Of a stretch of 64,000 nt of DNA, positions 49,650 through 63,961 are shown piece by piece (the first letter of the stretch is position 1; each line of letters begins with the position of its first letter). Origin of the DNA: Whitmania pigra (Eukaryota; Annelida; Clitellata; Hirudinida; Haemopidae); the NCBI GenBank assembly GCA_021613335.1, contig JAJTWR010000456.1:98501-162500 (forward strand), written 5' to 3'. A program made the translations under genes and the position numbers. Under the pieces are notes generated by a model. That model did no database searches, had not been told where the DNA came from, and worked only from the letters and a program-made list of their open reading frames with translations.

Positions 49650-49859
49650 TGTTTGTTAATGTTGATATTATAAATCATCGCTTGAATAACCAGTTACTTT
49701 AACATTTAAATATAATAAAATTGAATTATTTATTTTAATATTCATAATAATGTCAGTGTTTCTTGTAATTTGATTGGTTAAGGTAATTTTGTTAGGAAAA
49801 CATGTTGACGCCCATTACGCTTGTCTGGAGTTGTTAAGTTGTCGTAAATCAACGTTTTC

Positions 49860-50395
49860 TCTCATTCACAAAATTCATTCATTTCTCGTTCATTCGTTCA
49901 TTCGTCCATTCAATGCTCCGATACTCCCTATTTCGTCACGCATTGATGACCTTGCAATGGAGATGGCATCATGAGCAGGTGTTCCTCACCTGTATTGGTC
50001 ATTTGGAGTTATTATCTAACATAAAACACCTTCCTCTCATTAATATTCATCATCCAAATGTCTCCAAAGAAACAGGTGTGGGTTTACATTTTGTAAAAAT
50101 TAGTTTGAATGTCAGATGTAAAGTCATATGTGATAGATGACTGTTGTTGTTGTTGTTGTTGACGATCTCAGTGATGTCAATTACAATTAATGATGAGGAG
50201 GAGTAAAGGTGTTTAGGATCAACAGTTTAATGTCTCTTTAAGTTTAATGTCTCTTTGTCGGGAATCATCGAGATTTTTTTAAATTGCCTGGAAAATATGA
50301 AAATGGAAAATTGCAACTTTATTACCTGTTTCTATGCTTTTCAATAAAATCTATCCCTGCAAACATTCACCAACATTACTATCATCACCATCGCC

Positions 50396-50438
<43 letters not shown>

Positions 50439-51275
50439 CCATCATCATCCACCCTCAGAGTCCAAATGCACGACACAACAAGGTCGATTTCTACCACCCA
50501 AGCCTTGAACTTTCCCCCTTCTCAAAGGTCACATGTCGTCATAACAACACTTGCTACAAACCGCTCAGAAATAGGTTTTTTTAAACATATTTATGATTTA
50601 GGCTTTGTAGTGAATGAATTAAAGTCGGCTTTTAATAGTATTTCTATTAAATAATTATGAATTGTGTATTTTAAATGGAAATATTTTTTAAATAAATTTA
50701 AATATGAATAAATTACATAGCATCTCATACATATTGACTTTATTAAATGCTTAATGATTTAATTTGTTAAATGTTTGCATAATGAGAACATTAACCATTA
50801 GATTAATTGATTTATTGATTAATCGATTAATACCATTACATCTTCTCCTCCCAACATCATTCATCCACTTCTCCTTCAATCAATCCATCAACATTTAGAA
50901 TGCCATCTAGTGAACGTTTCACTCATTCTCACCTCATTTTGAATATCATTTTTAATAATTTGTAGTTATTAATATTTAATCAATAATAAGTTATTGATTT
51001 TTAATAATTTTTAATCCTTTTCAATCATTTAAAATTGATCACTTGTGATGATCAGTGTAATTATAACTAATAAATTGTGACATGCAACTGATACAATCAC
51101 TTGCAATCACTGATTAGGTTTTTAATAAGGAAATATGAAACCTTTTGTAGTTGAACTTTTGTCTTGCATTTTGTCACGTAATTAATGAGGTAATTAATGA
51201 GGCACAGTTGGCGTCAAAAGGTGATTTGAGGATTGCTACCTGCTGCTCTCTTCGTAATGGCTTGATTTTTCTTAG
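49860..51275 (+). repeat. Large inverted repeat, left arm
   Basis: Reverse complement of 58170-59482 in co-linear order. Shared landmarks: CACAAAATTCATTCATTTCTCG, ACCTTGCAATGGAGA, AAACACCTTCCTCTCATTAA and CCAAATGTCTCCAAAGAAAC at the outer end; TATTTCTATTAAATA in the middle; GCATTTTGTCACGTAATTAA and GGCGTCAAAAGGTGATTTGA at the inner end. The arms have diverged by substitutions and by local repeat expansion. No coding frame, terminal motif or target duplication was recognised. Confidence 0.9.
50370..50450. repeat. (CAT)n array inside the left inverted-repeat arm
   Basis: CATCAC/CATCGC units grading into pure CAT. The right arm lacks an equivalent array, so it expanded, or was lost, after duplication. 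Confidence 0.9.
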
Positions 51276-52155
51276 AATTATTACTTTAAGTTATTATGTC
51301 ATTTATAAAAAGCTTTATTTATTAACAATTTATTTATCCAAGTATAATGAAATACAAAATGAAAGAAAAATTTTAATCAACTTGATCCACCCAATCGAAT
51401 ATTATATTATTTTTACAAATAATTGAATATTATATTAATTTAAAAAAATACTTTCAGCCCAGCGCAGTCAATGCATTTTTAAATCCAATTTTCTGATTTA
51501 AACTAAAAAATATTCCTCGGGCGTTGCCATATTAAAAATGTAAATATTTTTGAGATTTTTATGGAACTCACAAACAATTAAATGCACAAAACACTTTTTT
51601 AAAGACTTTCTTCAGGTCATAGACTTCAAAATGCCAGTCAATATTACTCCTAATTGCTTAAATATTTCTTTTCAACATTAATTTATTAATTTAACATTAA
51701 TTCATTAATTTAACATTAATTCATTAATTTAACATTAATTCATTGATTTAACATTAATTCATTAATTCAACATTTCAGAACATTCTCGAGTTCCGTTCAC
51801 CATTCTGCAAAGATGGTTGAAATATAAATATGTAATTTAATTATAATATAATAAATATAGAAATAGAAATGTAGAAATATTTAATTAAATTACAATAATT
51901 CTAATTTTTTATATTCCTGTCAACACATTTCTTCATATTAGGCAAAATAAAAGTTATTTTAAGGAGTTAAAAATATCTTTAATGATAAACCTTTGTGGAT
52001 TTTCAAGAGACGGAATAAATAATGAATAAATTATGAATTCCTTGCCCACGCTTCAAGTCCTGTTTTTGTAAATAAAACATGCCTAGAGAGAAATAACTGC
52101 ATTTCAGGTCAACAGAGAAGCAATTCATTAATTCAATCAATTTAATTCAGTTATC

Positions 52156-52507
<352 letters not shown>

Positions 52508-52717
52508 TCATCGTCACAGTCTTCATGTCTCCATCTGAGGAGCTTTGAACGTCGTTCAAAACAGATCCTATTTCATTCCACCATTGTTTCTTCTCTGAAG
52601 CTTCAAACAACAACAACAAAATAAAAAATAAGTATAATAAATAGTGACAACAATAACAACGTTAATGTTAGCAATAATAATAATTATTATTTTAGTAAAT
52701 AATAAAAAATCAAAATA

Positions 52718-52900
52718 ATAATAATAATAAAAGTAATAACAATAATAGTAAATAATTCTTAAAAATAACAATAATAAATAATAATAATAAAAGTAATAAC
52801 AACAATAGTAAATAATTCTTAATAATAACAATAATAAATAATAATAATAAAAGTAATAACAATAATAGTAAATAATTCTTAATAATAACAATAATAATTA
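52718..52900. repeat. 60-bp minisatellite, three copies
   Basis: A 60-base AT-rich unit containing AAAAGTAATAACAATAATAG and AAATAATTCTTAA is repeated three times with only a few changes. Confidence 0.85.
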
Positions 52901-53407
52901 ATAACGCGACAGCCGTAAATGATGAACGTCCTTATGAAAGGAAATGAAAATGTTGTCCTTGTTTTTCTCATCTCCGCTGTACCTGTATTGATTGTTAATT
53001 GTTACCTGTATTGGTTGTTAATTATTTTTGTTTTAAAACTGTGTTTTATTCAGTCTATGGAATGTCAAATGCCAAACCTGAATGGTTTTATATTTGTAAA
53101 AACATCATTATCCCATGTTTGATATGATTGAATTACCATCACTTTGACACTATCATCATCACTAAAATCATCATCATCATCAATATCATCATCACCATCA
53201 TCATCATCAATATCATCATCACCATCATCAATATCATCATCATCTTCAAAAGCATGGTCTACGTTACGGCCATAAACAACAAAGTGTTCCCTTCAAAGTT
53301 CTTAAAAAACCAAAAGAACTAGTTCTATGACGTCAACGGGGCTTACAAAAGTTATGACGTCACTGATGATGAAGAGAAAAAAGTTGAAAAAGAGGCATGC
53401 GATGGTG

Positions 53408-53440
<33 letters not shown>

Positions 53441-54649
53441 AATGAGGTGGTGAATTAATTACTCAACCATTACTGGATGTTAAGCTTAGCGACGAAGCTG
53501 GGGCAGGTCTAAAAATAGAGTGGAAATAATATATCGGTTGTAATTTTTAGCATCTGCTTGGAGAGATGTGGCAACGAGAGAGAGTTGTTGGGGAAAACAA
53601 CGTTTGAAGATTTTTATGAGAGCCATCCAAGACGATCATCCACAGCTCAGGTAGTCATCTGCAGATTTTGCACTTAAGATAAATTAATATTCACACTTAA
53701 GAAATTAATATTCATACTTTTCATCACCTATTTAGCCTGTAATTGTTCTGAACCAATATTTTTAATTGCTTCATTAATTTTAACCAATTGCATGACATAG
53801 GTATTACTACCATAATTACTTGGATATGTGTACCTTTTGAACATTTTATGAGCAATCGTAAATTGAACTTTGAAATAAATACATAAATGAATAACTATCA
53901 TTTGTATATTATTATTATTTTTATTATTATTATTATTATATTTTTTTTATCGCTTATCAATTAACGTCTCAATTAGTCGCGTGCATATTCTTAAAATAGA
54001 AAGTCTAAACAAGGCATAATAATCTCAAGTAGTCAACAACTTCTTTCTAATTTTTTATTTTTTAAACCAACGATTGGCTGTTCAACTCCAACTCAGTTCC
54101 AAAATAAACTCATTATTGGTTCAACATACTCAGTAATTCTATGATTTATCAGCATTATTTTCTCTTATTAAAGCAATTGAAAATAAAATTTGCAGGAATT
54201 CAAAGCAACAAAGGAATGTAAAAAGTATTTCCTTGCGAACCTCTGTTATTAAGGATTCCATTCTATAAATTGTGTCCTAGATACGATATTTATTATTATT
54301 ATTATTATTATTTATCTATTATTATTATTATTATTAATGATGTTCTTATTATTATTAATTTTAATTAGAGTGAGCATTCAACTGAGGAATCAAAAGAATA
54401 CTTGAACTCTCAGAAATGTCGTTATAACATAACCGAGGAAGTTATTCGTGGTATTTATTTATTATTTCTATTATTTTTATTATTTGATTATTATTTTTAT
54501 TATTTTTATTATTATTTGTATTATTTTTGTTATTTGATTATTATTATTATTTTTATTTTTATTAACAATTGCACCCACATGATTGCACATTCTTTTGTTT
54601 TGAAAGCATTTTTAAGCATTAAATCAAAACCTGGCACATTTTTGTCATT

Positions 54650-54800
54650 ATCACACATCCATCCACAAACTCATCCAGTCATCCATCCATCCGTTCATTC
54701 ATCCATCTACCTATCCACAAATTCATTCATTCATCCATCCATCCATCCGTCCACCTACCCATCCACAAACTCATCCATTCATAAACCCATTTATCCATCA
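54650..54800. repeat. (CATC) tetranucleotide-like tract
   Basis: Imperfect CCATCCAT/CATCCGT repeats with CACAAACTCAT interruptions. The plus-frame HPSIHPST reading is repeat-driven. Confidence 0.88.
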
Positions 54801-56434
54801 TTCGTTCCATGTTTCTACCCAGTGAGCCTCTTTTATTCACAAATAACAATTACGACTATGATGATGATGGTGTGATGATAATGATGATGATGATTGTGGT
54901 GATGATGGTGATGCTGATGGGGTTTCATTTTCGTCGCTTTCAAGATTTAAGAGTGAGCAATTATTGAACAATCTAGGAAAACTAATTGCGCTGACTATTA
55001 ACATGTTCGAAATGCCATCATCATCATCATCACCATACCATCATCATCATCATCGTCATCCATGCCGGCTGAAATAAAGCTGAATTAACGAATTGATTGA
55101 TGATCGTTTTGATTGAATTCAATGCTCAAACATTACAAAACAATGGGAATGAAAACATTGGAATCTTTCAACAGTTACATGAAATAATATTTATTATTTC
55201 AATTAATTAATTAATTATTTGGATATTATATTTATGTCATTTTATTTAAAATGTAATTTATTTTGTTTAAATTATCTATTTATAAATGATATTACATTAC
55301 ATTATTTTAAGTTATTTTAAGTATTTGTTGCAAATTTTTAAAATTATTTTTAAAAGATTCCGAATGATGTCAAAGATCGTATTTCACAGAGTTTTTACAT
55401 CCATTTTTTTCAAATTGACCATTTCGACATTTAAGAATAATTTTTAAAATAATTAAAACATGCGTCAAACTAAATGCAGCGTTTGATTAAATTAAGATTT
55501 AAATTAAAAATTGATGCAATTCCAATTTAACACCGACATTCCATGTTGTGAGTCATCATTATTTCAGGATGAATCACCATCTTCCGTTGTTAAGGAGTCA
55601 GATTTTTGATGAAACAATCACTGCCATCAGCAGCAGTAGCATCATCATCATCACCATCATCTTCTAGTAACAGTGGTGGCTATGATGGTTATGTGATGAT
55701 GATGATGCTGGTGGTGGTGATGATGGTGATGATGTGATAATTATGGTGATGATGATGTGAATGGTGATGATGATGTGAATGATGATGATGATGTGAATGA
55801 TGGTGAGCAGCAATGGTGACGGTTGAGTGATTGTCTTACACCGATTCACCATATGCCGCCTGTCTACTCATCTCACTAACACATGCTAATTTTCAGAATC
55901 CAAGTTTATTACTATTATTATTATTAATATCGGTAATATTTTAATTAAAATCACTAAACAATCTTGAAATTGTCAAAATCTCTGAACTCAATGCTTGACA
56001 TTCTGATTCAAAGAATGTTCGATTTGATTGAATAATAAGAAAACAAAGATCTGCAAAGTTTTCAATTCCACTTCATTTTTATAGTTTTTGGGAGTCAATA
56101 ACAAGAGGGGTTGATGAGGCAAAGTGGAATTTTTAAGTAAAAAGAATAAAATATATTATGAATAATAAAGAATTAATAATAATGATTTATATTTGCTAAA
56201 TTATGTTCTAGATAAATATGCGCCTGTAACGTGTTTAATGTTCTACTTTAAAAATATATTTAAAAATATATATCTTTATATATTATATATATATATATAT
56301 GTAAAATTTTCATCACTATCATTATCATCATCGTCTTCGTGTGAGGTCCCTTTTGCTTCTCATCAGACATCATGACTGATGACCTTGAAAAAGAGTGAGA
56401 GAATGGGGAAGTAAATGAGGGTAAGTAAATGAAA

Positions 56435-56570
56435 GAGTGAGGAGTGAATGCAGTTGAAATGAATGAATGCAGGAGTGAGGAGTGAAAGCAGTTGAAATGA
56501 ATGAATGCAGGAGTGAGGAGTGAATGCAGTTGAAATGAATGAATGAAGGAGTGAGGAATGAATGCTTCAG
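56435..56570. repeat. 38-bp minisatellite, about 3.5 copies
   Basis: GAGTGAGGAGTGAATGCAG begins at 56435, 56473, 56511 and 56549, an exact 38-base period, with GAATGAATG subrepeats. Confidence 0.92.
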
Positions 56571-56911
56571 CAACTGCTATACTTAGAAAACATCATCTTC
56601 AACCTGATTCCCATCGGGTTTTCCGAACAACGCCTTTCCATAAACAACATCATCACCACCTGTCACCATCATCATCATCATCATCATCATAACGTCATTA
56701 TTATCTTACAATTATTGCCTCATTTATTTATTAAATTGTGAAGGTTTCCATTAAAGAACTGATTTAATAATTAATTAATTACCTATATTTTATTTCTCTA
56801 TCGTTAACAAATTGATCGACGATTTTGTTGATGCCCACAAAATGGTAATTAATGGCAACATTATTCAACAGTTTTTACTTATTTTATTTGGGATCATTTG
56901 ACCAACATATT

Positions 56912-57315
<404 letters not shown>

Positions 57316-57737
57316 AAGACTTTGAGCTGAAATATTTACTGACTCATAAATTAGGATTTGTACTGAAATACTGTCTTATAAATTAGAATGTATTCACTTA
57401 TGAGTCGACAAAGAGCTTATTAATATCAAGACAAAGTGATGCTTCAGTCCTTTTAATAGTTCAGTTTGAGTGTAAATTGCGTAAACTTTCTCAGCTATTT
57501 CGAGATCTGCATCGTTGGGTGGAGTGGTTTTAAGTTATAATTAATTAATTTATTTTAAGTTATAAATAATTTATCTATTAATTAATTTATTTATTTTAAC
57601 CTTTTTAAACATTTTCAAACTTTTTTCACGTCATATGAAATGTCAGACTCGCAATTGTAGCAATTAGGTATTTTTTAAAAACTTTGTTTATATTCTCATT
57701 TGTTTTTGATTTTATTCTCATTTATTTTTGTTTACAT

Positions 57738-57935
57738 ACGAAATTCAAAAATCGAATGAAGGTCTCAAAAAGATGTTTTTGTGGCGATCAATGGAGGGCG
57801 TTGTTTCATGTTACTTTCATCGCATTTACAGTGGAAAGCTATTCGCGTTCAGAGTTCTTTTAGTGTCAAGTAAATAAATAAATAAGTAAATGAGTAAATA
57901 AATAAAAGAGTTTAAATAACTGAGAATAAGTAACA
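57738..57935 (+). repeat. Dispersed direct repeat, copy 1
   Basis: About 190 bases strongly similar to 62068-62255, including TCAAAAAGATGTTTTTGTGG, GATCAATGGAGGGCGTTG and CAGAGTTCTTTTAGTGTCAA. Both copies lie upstream of an antistasin-like gene on the same strand, so they look like part of a tandemly duplicated unit. Confidence 0.9.
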
Positions 57936-58068
57936 AACAATAAGTAACAAATAATAAATAACAAATAATAAGTAACTAATAATAAGTAACGAATAATAAT
58001 TAACATATAATATGTAACAAATAATAAGCAACAAATAATAAGTAATAAGTAACAAATAATAAAACAAG
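57920..58068. repeat. AATAATAAGTAACAA minisatellite
   Basis: About nine imperfect copies of a 14-16 base unit, directly following the dispersed repeat; the second copy at 62250 has only the first AATAAGTAAC, so the array expanded in copy 1. Confidence 0.85.
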
Positions 58069-58169
58069 CAATGAGTTGTCAACATTTTCTTGACTTTCGC
58101 TAGTCGTGGTATAGATTTTTTTTTTAATTTTTCATCTAAATTTAAAAATGATCATACTTTTTAACAACG

Positions 58170-59482
58170 ATGACAAAAAATCAAGCCATTAAGAAGAGAG
58201 CAACAGGTAGCAATCCTCAAATCACCTTTTGACGCCAACTGTGCCTCATTAATTACGTGACAAAATGCAAGACAAAAGTTCAACAAAGGTTTCATATTTC
58301 CTTATTAAAAACCTAATCAATGATTGCAAGTCATTGTATTAGTTACATGTCACCATTTATTATTTATAATTACACTGATCATCAAAAGTGATCAATTTTA
58401 AATTATAAAGTGATTATAAAATGACTACAAAGTGATTATTAAATGTTTTTAAAATGATTATAAAGTGATTATTAAATGTTTTTAAAATGATTATAAAGTG
58501 ATTATAAAATGATTATAAAATGACTATAAAGTGATTATTAAATGTTTTTAAAATGATTATAAAGTGATTATAAAATGATTATAAAATGACTATAAAGTGA
58601 TTATTAAATGTTTTTAAAATGATTATAAAATGACTATAAAGTGATTATAAAATGATTTAAAATGAAGTGAGAGTGAGTAAAACAATCACCAGATGACTTT
58701 CCAAAGAATAATGGATGATTGGAAGAGAGGATGAATGGATGGATGGATGAGTGGATGAAAGAGGATGGAGGGGCAAGTGGTGATGCGTTGATATTAATTA
58801 CTTAATATTGATGTTCTCATTATGCAAACATTAAACAAATTGAATTGGCAGCGTGTGTTACACGCTTTATTTTATTAATGTAATTATTTACACAATATTT
58901 CCACTTAAAACATACAGTTCATAACTATTTAATAGAAATACCATTCAAAGCCTGCATAAGTTTGCGTAAAAGAGCCATTCCTGAGGGTTGTAAAAATGCG
59001 TTACGACTCATGAAAAGCAAATTAATAATGGTTGATATAGCATCTTTATATTTTTCAGGTAAATTTAAAAATCTCGATAATTATTGACAGAGACATTAAG
59101 CACTTAATTTTAAACACATTTAGTCATACTACTCGTCATACTACTCTAAATTGTCATCATTATCATCATTGTGGTCGTCAACAGCAACAACAACAATATT
59201 GTCCTTTAACATACGATGTCATATCTAAAATTCCTGTTAGTTTTGTGAAAACTTGTAATTTTTTAATAAAATAAAACAGCACCTGTTTCTTTGGAGACAT
59301 TTGGATGATGAATATTAATGAGAGGAAGGTGTTTTATGTTAGGTAATAACTCCAAATGACAAATTGCAGGTGAAGAACACTACAGGTAATGCCGTCTCCA
59401 TTGCAAGGTCACCAACGCGTGGCGAAATATGGAGCATTGAATGGACGAATGAACGAGAAATGAATGAATTAATTTTGTGAAT
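58170..59482 (-). repeat. Large inverted repeat, right arm
   Basis: Inverted counterpart of 49860-51275; the arms are separated by about 6.9 kb. It lies between the dispersed repeat (57738-57935) and the antistasin-like promoter (59.9 kb), whereas the second copy of the tandem unit has no such sequence between its equivalents. Confidence 0.9.
58405..58665. repeat. GATTATAAAGTGATTA minisatellite in the right arm
   Basis: Nested repeats of GATTATAAAGTGATTATTAA and TGTTTTTAAAAT make a higher-order array of about 260 bases. The left arm has only a short related segment near 51010-51080, so this is an arm-specific expansion. Confidence 0.85.
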
Positions 59483-59659
59483 AAGAAAAGACTTTATTTA
59501 TTTAAAAAAAACAATTTACACGGGATATGATTATTATCACGTGAAGCCTTAATAATATTAATAATAACTACTTAGTTGGTAATAACTCAACTGATAATAA
59601 CCTTAAATTACTTTAATTATATAAACATAAATATCTAACATATTTAATATATAACATAT

Positions 59660-59757
59660 AATGCTATATATATATATATATTATATATATTATTATATTA
59701 TTACATAATATATATATATATATTATATATTATTATATTATATTATATATTATATAT

Positions 59758-59788
<31 letters not shown>

Positions 59789-59790
59789 AT
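59660..59790. repeat. (TA)n microsatellite
   Basis: TATATA runs of 10-28 bases separated by TTATATTA, upstream of the antistasin-like promoter. Confidence 0.95.
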
Positions 59791-59903
59791 ATACATTACT
59801 ACGAAGTAAGTTGTGAGTCACACCATTTCAACTTCATCGAAGCACAACAGGTCCATTAAACATTGTTTAAAATCAATTTTTAACATTTAAAACTTATGAA
59901 GTT

Positions 59904-60027
59904 TTGACGTGTTGTCAATAACCTGGCAGGTGAAATAATTTGACATTCAAACCTTTCATCGATGCTCAACAAAAGGTTTTTATAAAAGCAGGTATTTGGC
60001 AACAATATTCAATTCATTCATCCTCAG
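59904..60027 (+). promoter_or_regulatory. TATA promoter and leader exon of antistasin-like gene A
   Basis: A conserved block GACGTGTTGTCAATAACC at about 59905, then TATAAAAG at 59981-59988 and a leader ending at donor 60028 (CCTCAG then GTGAGTG). The same block recurs at 63095-63222 before the second gene copy. A 5' UTR intron runs to the acceptor at 60425-60426, eleven bases before the start codon. Confidence 0.7.
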
Positions 60028-60437
60028 GTGAGTGTTTTGAGACTACTTCGTCGTTTGGGTTTAAACATTTAATAAGGTTGTAATTATTAGGTTAATTAAA
60101 GTTATTATTATTTAAATTATTAATTATTATTTCTAAATTTTTTACAAAAAATAACATTTCTGTCGAAATTTAATTACTACCTAAAAATTGTAATTCTTTG
60201 AAATTTGATATAAATTTATGTAATATTATTAAGAAATAGTAGTGACAAAGATGAAATTGTATTTTAATGTTGCATTAACTTCTGTTAAATAATCTCAACA
60301 TATTTATATTTGTTAACTTAACATAACAATGGTAATGATGAGGTTGCATGCTGGTTATTAAGAAATATTGACCTATATTCAGGATAGGACTTACTTTAAA
60401 AATTTTATTAAATATAATTTATTCAGGATTGTTCAAA

Positions 60438-61154
60438 ATGAAGAGAATAATGATCAGCTGCTTTTTCGTTCTGATGGTCCTTGTGACTCTCTCAAGTGAG
60501 AGTAAAAATAATAATATTAACTAAGAGAATAATAATATTATAATTTACTGACCAATTATAACGTTTATTAAAAATATTCCTTAATACATTTTTTACTCAC
60601 AGGTTGCCAAGACCTGTGTAAGGTAAAGATTTTTATGAACTAGCTTTAACTTAATATAAAATATCATGTAATTTATTAATAATTCAATTTAAAGGCATTT
60701 TGTTTAAAATCCTTTAATCTCAAAACAAATGGTATTTATAAAATTTAGAATTTCTAAAAAATATTAATCACAAGTATAAAATTTTAACATAATAGTTTAA
60801 TATTAATAGTAATAATAATAATAATAATTAGTTTAAAAGTTTACATAATATTTTAACAGAATAAACAACAAGTTGTAAATATAAGATAAATAATTAATTA
60901 CATTAATAACTAATTGTTAATAATTTAACTTAAACATTCGACAGTTTCGCCTCTGCCCAATGGCGTTTGACTGCAATTCTTTGACAGGAGAATGCAGTAA
61001 TGATTCAATTTTTATGTAACAACTTGTTAACTAATCATTATTAACGTTTTAATGTTATATTTAATAAGGTTGCCCAGGAATGATATCGTGTACAACCTAT
61101 TGTGAATCCGGATACAAAACAGAGAACGGTTGTCGACTCTGTGAATGCATCTAA
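60438..61154 (+). CDS. Antistasin-like secreted peptide A
   Basis: Exons 60438-60495, 60603-60622, 60945-60996, 61069-61154; phases join to 71 aa. Exon 1 encodes a signal peptide (MKRIMISCFFVLMVLVTLS). The mature part of about 51 residues has eleven cysteines and ends with the antistasin-type CESGYKTENGCRLCEC. Exon borders fall in the same phases as the equivalent exons of the larger gene at 28.6-30.6 kb (signal, short exon, C-x6-C exon, half-domain exon), so both derive from one gene plan. Likely a protease-inhibitor-type secreted peptide; the reactive site and target cannot be told. Promoter and 5' UTR intron are described separately. It is the first member of a tandem pair. Confidence 0.82.
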
Positions 61155-63094
61155 AAGAAAAACATGACTCACTCTGGACTCTAAATTTAAATTAGCTTTT
61201 GGTTAAAAAAATTCTAAAGAATAATATTTTACGAATAACATTAAATTATTTTTCCGCAAATTGTTTGAGATTACATTTAATAAATAATTAAAACCCAATC
61301 AATTTATAAAAAAAAACAATTAATAAACAATTAACAAGCAATTAATGAACAAAAAATTAATAAACATGGTAATATTAATAAGGTTCTTAAGCTCAAGTTC
61401 GTGAAAATGTGGTGTAATTTGAACCTTATTACCTGAAGGATATGAACGGCTTCAAAGTGCCAATTCAAGATGAAGTTAATGCTGCATTTTATGAATTTCA
61501 ACTGTGCAAATCAATTAGTGTTTACCTTCAAATTATTTTGATATTTAATTTTATTTTGGTTATAACTTACCTGTTCAGGAAGTTTGTGCCAGTCATGCAA
61601 TATTTTTTTTTAATATTTTAAAATGCAAATGTATGAGGATGCAAAAGGTTTTTAACACCGAATCTTGAAACCCTGGAACTCTCCGTCCCAGATATTATTA
61701 GCTCCTAAAACCATGGAGGATTTGAAGCCTGTACATCTAACATCGATCAAAAAAAAATATCTAACAATTAAATGAACTTAGATTTTTATAAATACCCTAT
61801 ATATATACACCAACTGACTTCAATTTATGTTGGTGGTCATGTGTCACCCTTTTTTGGTTGAAATAATATGATGAGGAAAAGTGGAATTCTTAAGAATAAA
61901 GAATATAATAAGTAATAAAGAATATAGTAAGTAATAAAGAATTAATAAGTAGTAAAGATTGATTGACTAAAAATTGATAGCGTTTAATAAGAGACAAATT
62001 TGTAAAAAAAAGTCTAAGTTATTGTTATTGAAAGGTCATTTTAGGTTTAGATGTCCATGCTTGGAATTCAAACATCGAATGAAGATCTCAAAAAGATGTT
62101 TTTGTGGCGATCAATGGAGGGCGTTGCTTCTTGTTACTTTCATCGAATTTACAGTGGAAAGCTATTCTCATTCAGAGTTCTTTTAGTGTCAAGTAAATAA
62201 ATAAATAACTAAATTAGTAAATAAACGGGAATGAATAACTGAGAATAAGTAACATTGAATTTGGGTCCTGATTGTTGGTTTCATTAACAACTAATGTTAA
62301 TGTTAAGCTTTCTCCTATTTAGTAATTATTCAAAGGAATCAAATATTTGTATTAATATCATCACCATCATCGTTGTCGTCGTCGTCATCGTCATCATTGT
62401 AGTTACTATTATCAACTACGATCTTCCATATACTGGGAAAACGTGACTCATGTGTGGATGGAATGTGGACACTTATTACTCTTGCAATTTATCAAATAAT
62501 TAATTTAAAATGTTTCACATAAAAATTATTTTAATTCCTAGTTTAACTTAAAACAGTGAACTACAATCAATATGCACCATTTTAATTATGCACTGCAATG
62601 GTTTGATTACGCGGCTCCTATCGACCAAACTCCTAAAGCATTTTATACCCACAAACTGGATGTTAAATTTCAACGTAATGAGACTTAATGGGATTCCTAT
62701 CAGGAAAATATTATACTTTACAATCATTTATAATGTTATTTTATCATTATAATTAAATCATAATGTTATGTTAAATTAATACATCGATTAAAAAGTACAT
62801 GGATGCACTCGGATGAATGAACTCGAAAAATCGGATAAAAACGGAATTATAATTATTAACATTTTCTTGTCAATAATAATATTATATTGCCTTTTAAATA
62901 TTATCTCGTAAATAATAATGTTATGTTATAATTTATACTATCGCTACTGTATTTAATAATAAACAAATATTTCGTGCAAAAACTGATGAATCATGCCATT
63001 TCAAATAAATCGAAGACCCCCCCCCCCCCCATTAAAATTCGTTCAAAAATAATTTTTAACATTTATAATTTTTAATTTCAAAACTTATACTGTT
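61155..63094. other. Spacer between the tandem antistasin-like genes
   Basis: Holds the dispersed repeat copy 2 (62068-62255), an AATAAAGAAT repeat near 61885-61945 that resembles 56120-56180, a short CGT/CAT tract at 62350-62400 and a 14-base C run at 63017-63030. No independent gene is seen. Confidence 0.5.
62068..62255 (+). repeat. Dispersed direct repeat, copy 2
   Basis: Second copy of 57738-57935. Both copies keep an uninterrupted frame through the core (SKRCFCGDQWRAL then FTVESYS) ending at a shared TAG, which may be chance or the trace of an exon. Confidence 0.9.
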
Positions 63095-63222
63095 GACGTG
63101 TTGTCAATAACCCGGCAATAGGGTTAACTATTTGACATTCAAGCCTTTCATTGATATTCAACAAAAGAGGTTCCCTATAAAAGCAGTTATTTGACAACAA
63201 TATTCAATTCATTCATCCTCAA
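63095..63222 (+). promoter_or_regulatory. TATA promoter and leader exon of antistasin-like gene B
   Basis: Copy of the gene A promoter: GACGTGTTGTCAATAACC at about 63095, TATAAAAG at 63176-63183, leader ATTCAATTCATTCATCCTCA and donor GTGAGTT at 63223. The acceptor is at 63939-63940. Confidence 0.7.
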
Positions 63223-63961
63223 GTGAGTTCTTTGAGACTACTTCGTCGCTTTGGTTTAAATAAGTAATTACATTATAATTGTTGGTTTATATTTTTAAAA
63301 TTAATTATTAAATTAATACGTAAATAATACTATTTTAAATATTATTCTAAACTTTTATAAATAATTGGCATTTCTGTCGAAAGTTTATGTAATTACTACC
63401 TAAAAATTTGAAATTCTATTATTTTGCATAAAAATTTGTATAATATTATTAAGGAGAAATTGTATTTTAAATAATCTCAAGAAATTTACATATATTGTAA
63501 CTTATGATAACAATTACAATGATGTGTGATGGTTATTTAAGAAATATTGACCTACATTGAGAACATGACTCTTGATATTGTGGTTGGTGTAGGCTTGAAG
63601 CTGGTACGACGATGACAATTAAGTTTGCGCCATCAAGTTGACTCATAATCGAGAATAACATTCGAATAATTACACATTTCTGTTTTTCAATTATTGTTTA
63701 ATAAGAAATATTAGTATAGTTTTAGAAAATGTTAGCATTTACTTCAATAAATTTATTTCATTTTAAGTTATTAACATTTTACTCAACATTCTAAAAATAT
63801 CTGTAATTAAAATTGTTACATAACGCATAGACTATTAGATCAAAAAATTATTTAAATTAAATTAATTTAATGAAGGAATTAATTGTTTTATATTAGTATA
63901 TAAAACTTTATTTTAAATTTAAAAAATATAATATATTCAGGATTGTTCAAAATTGATCAAA

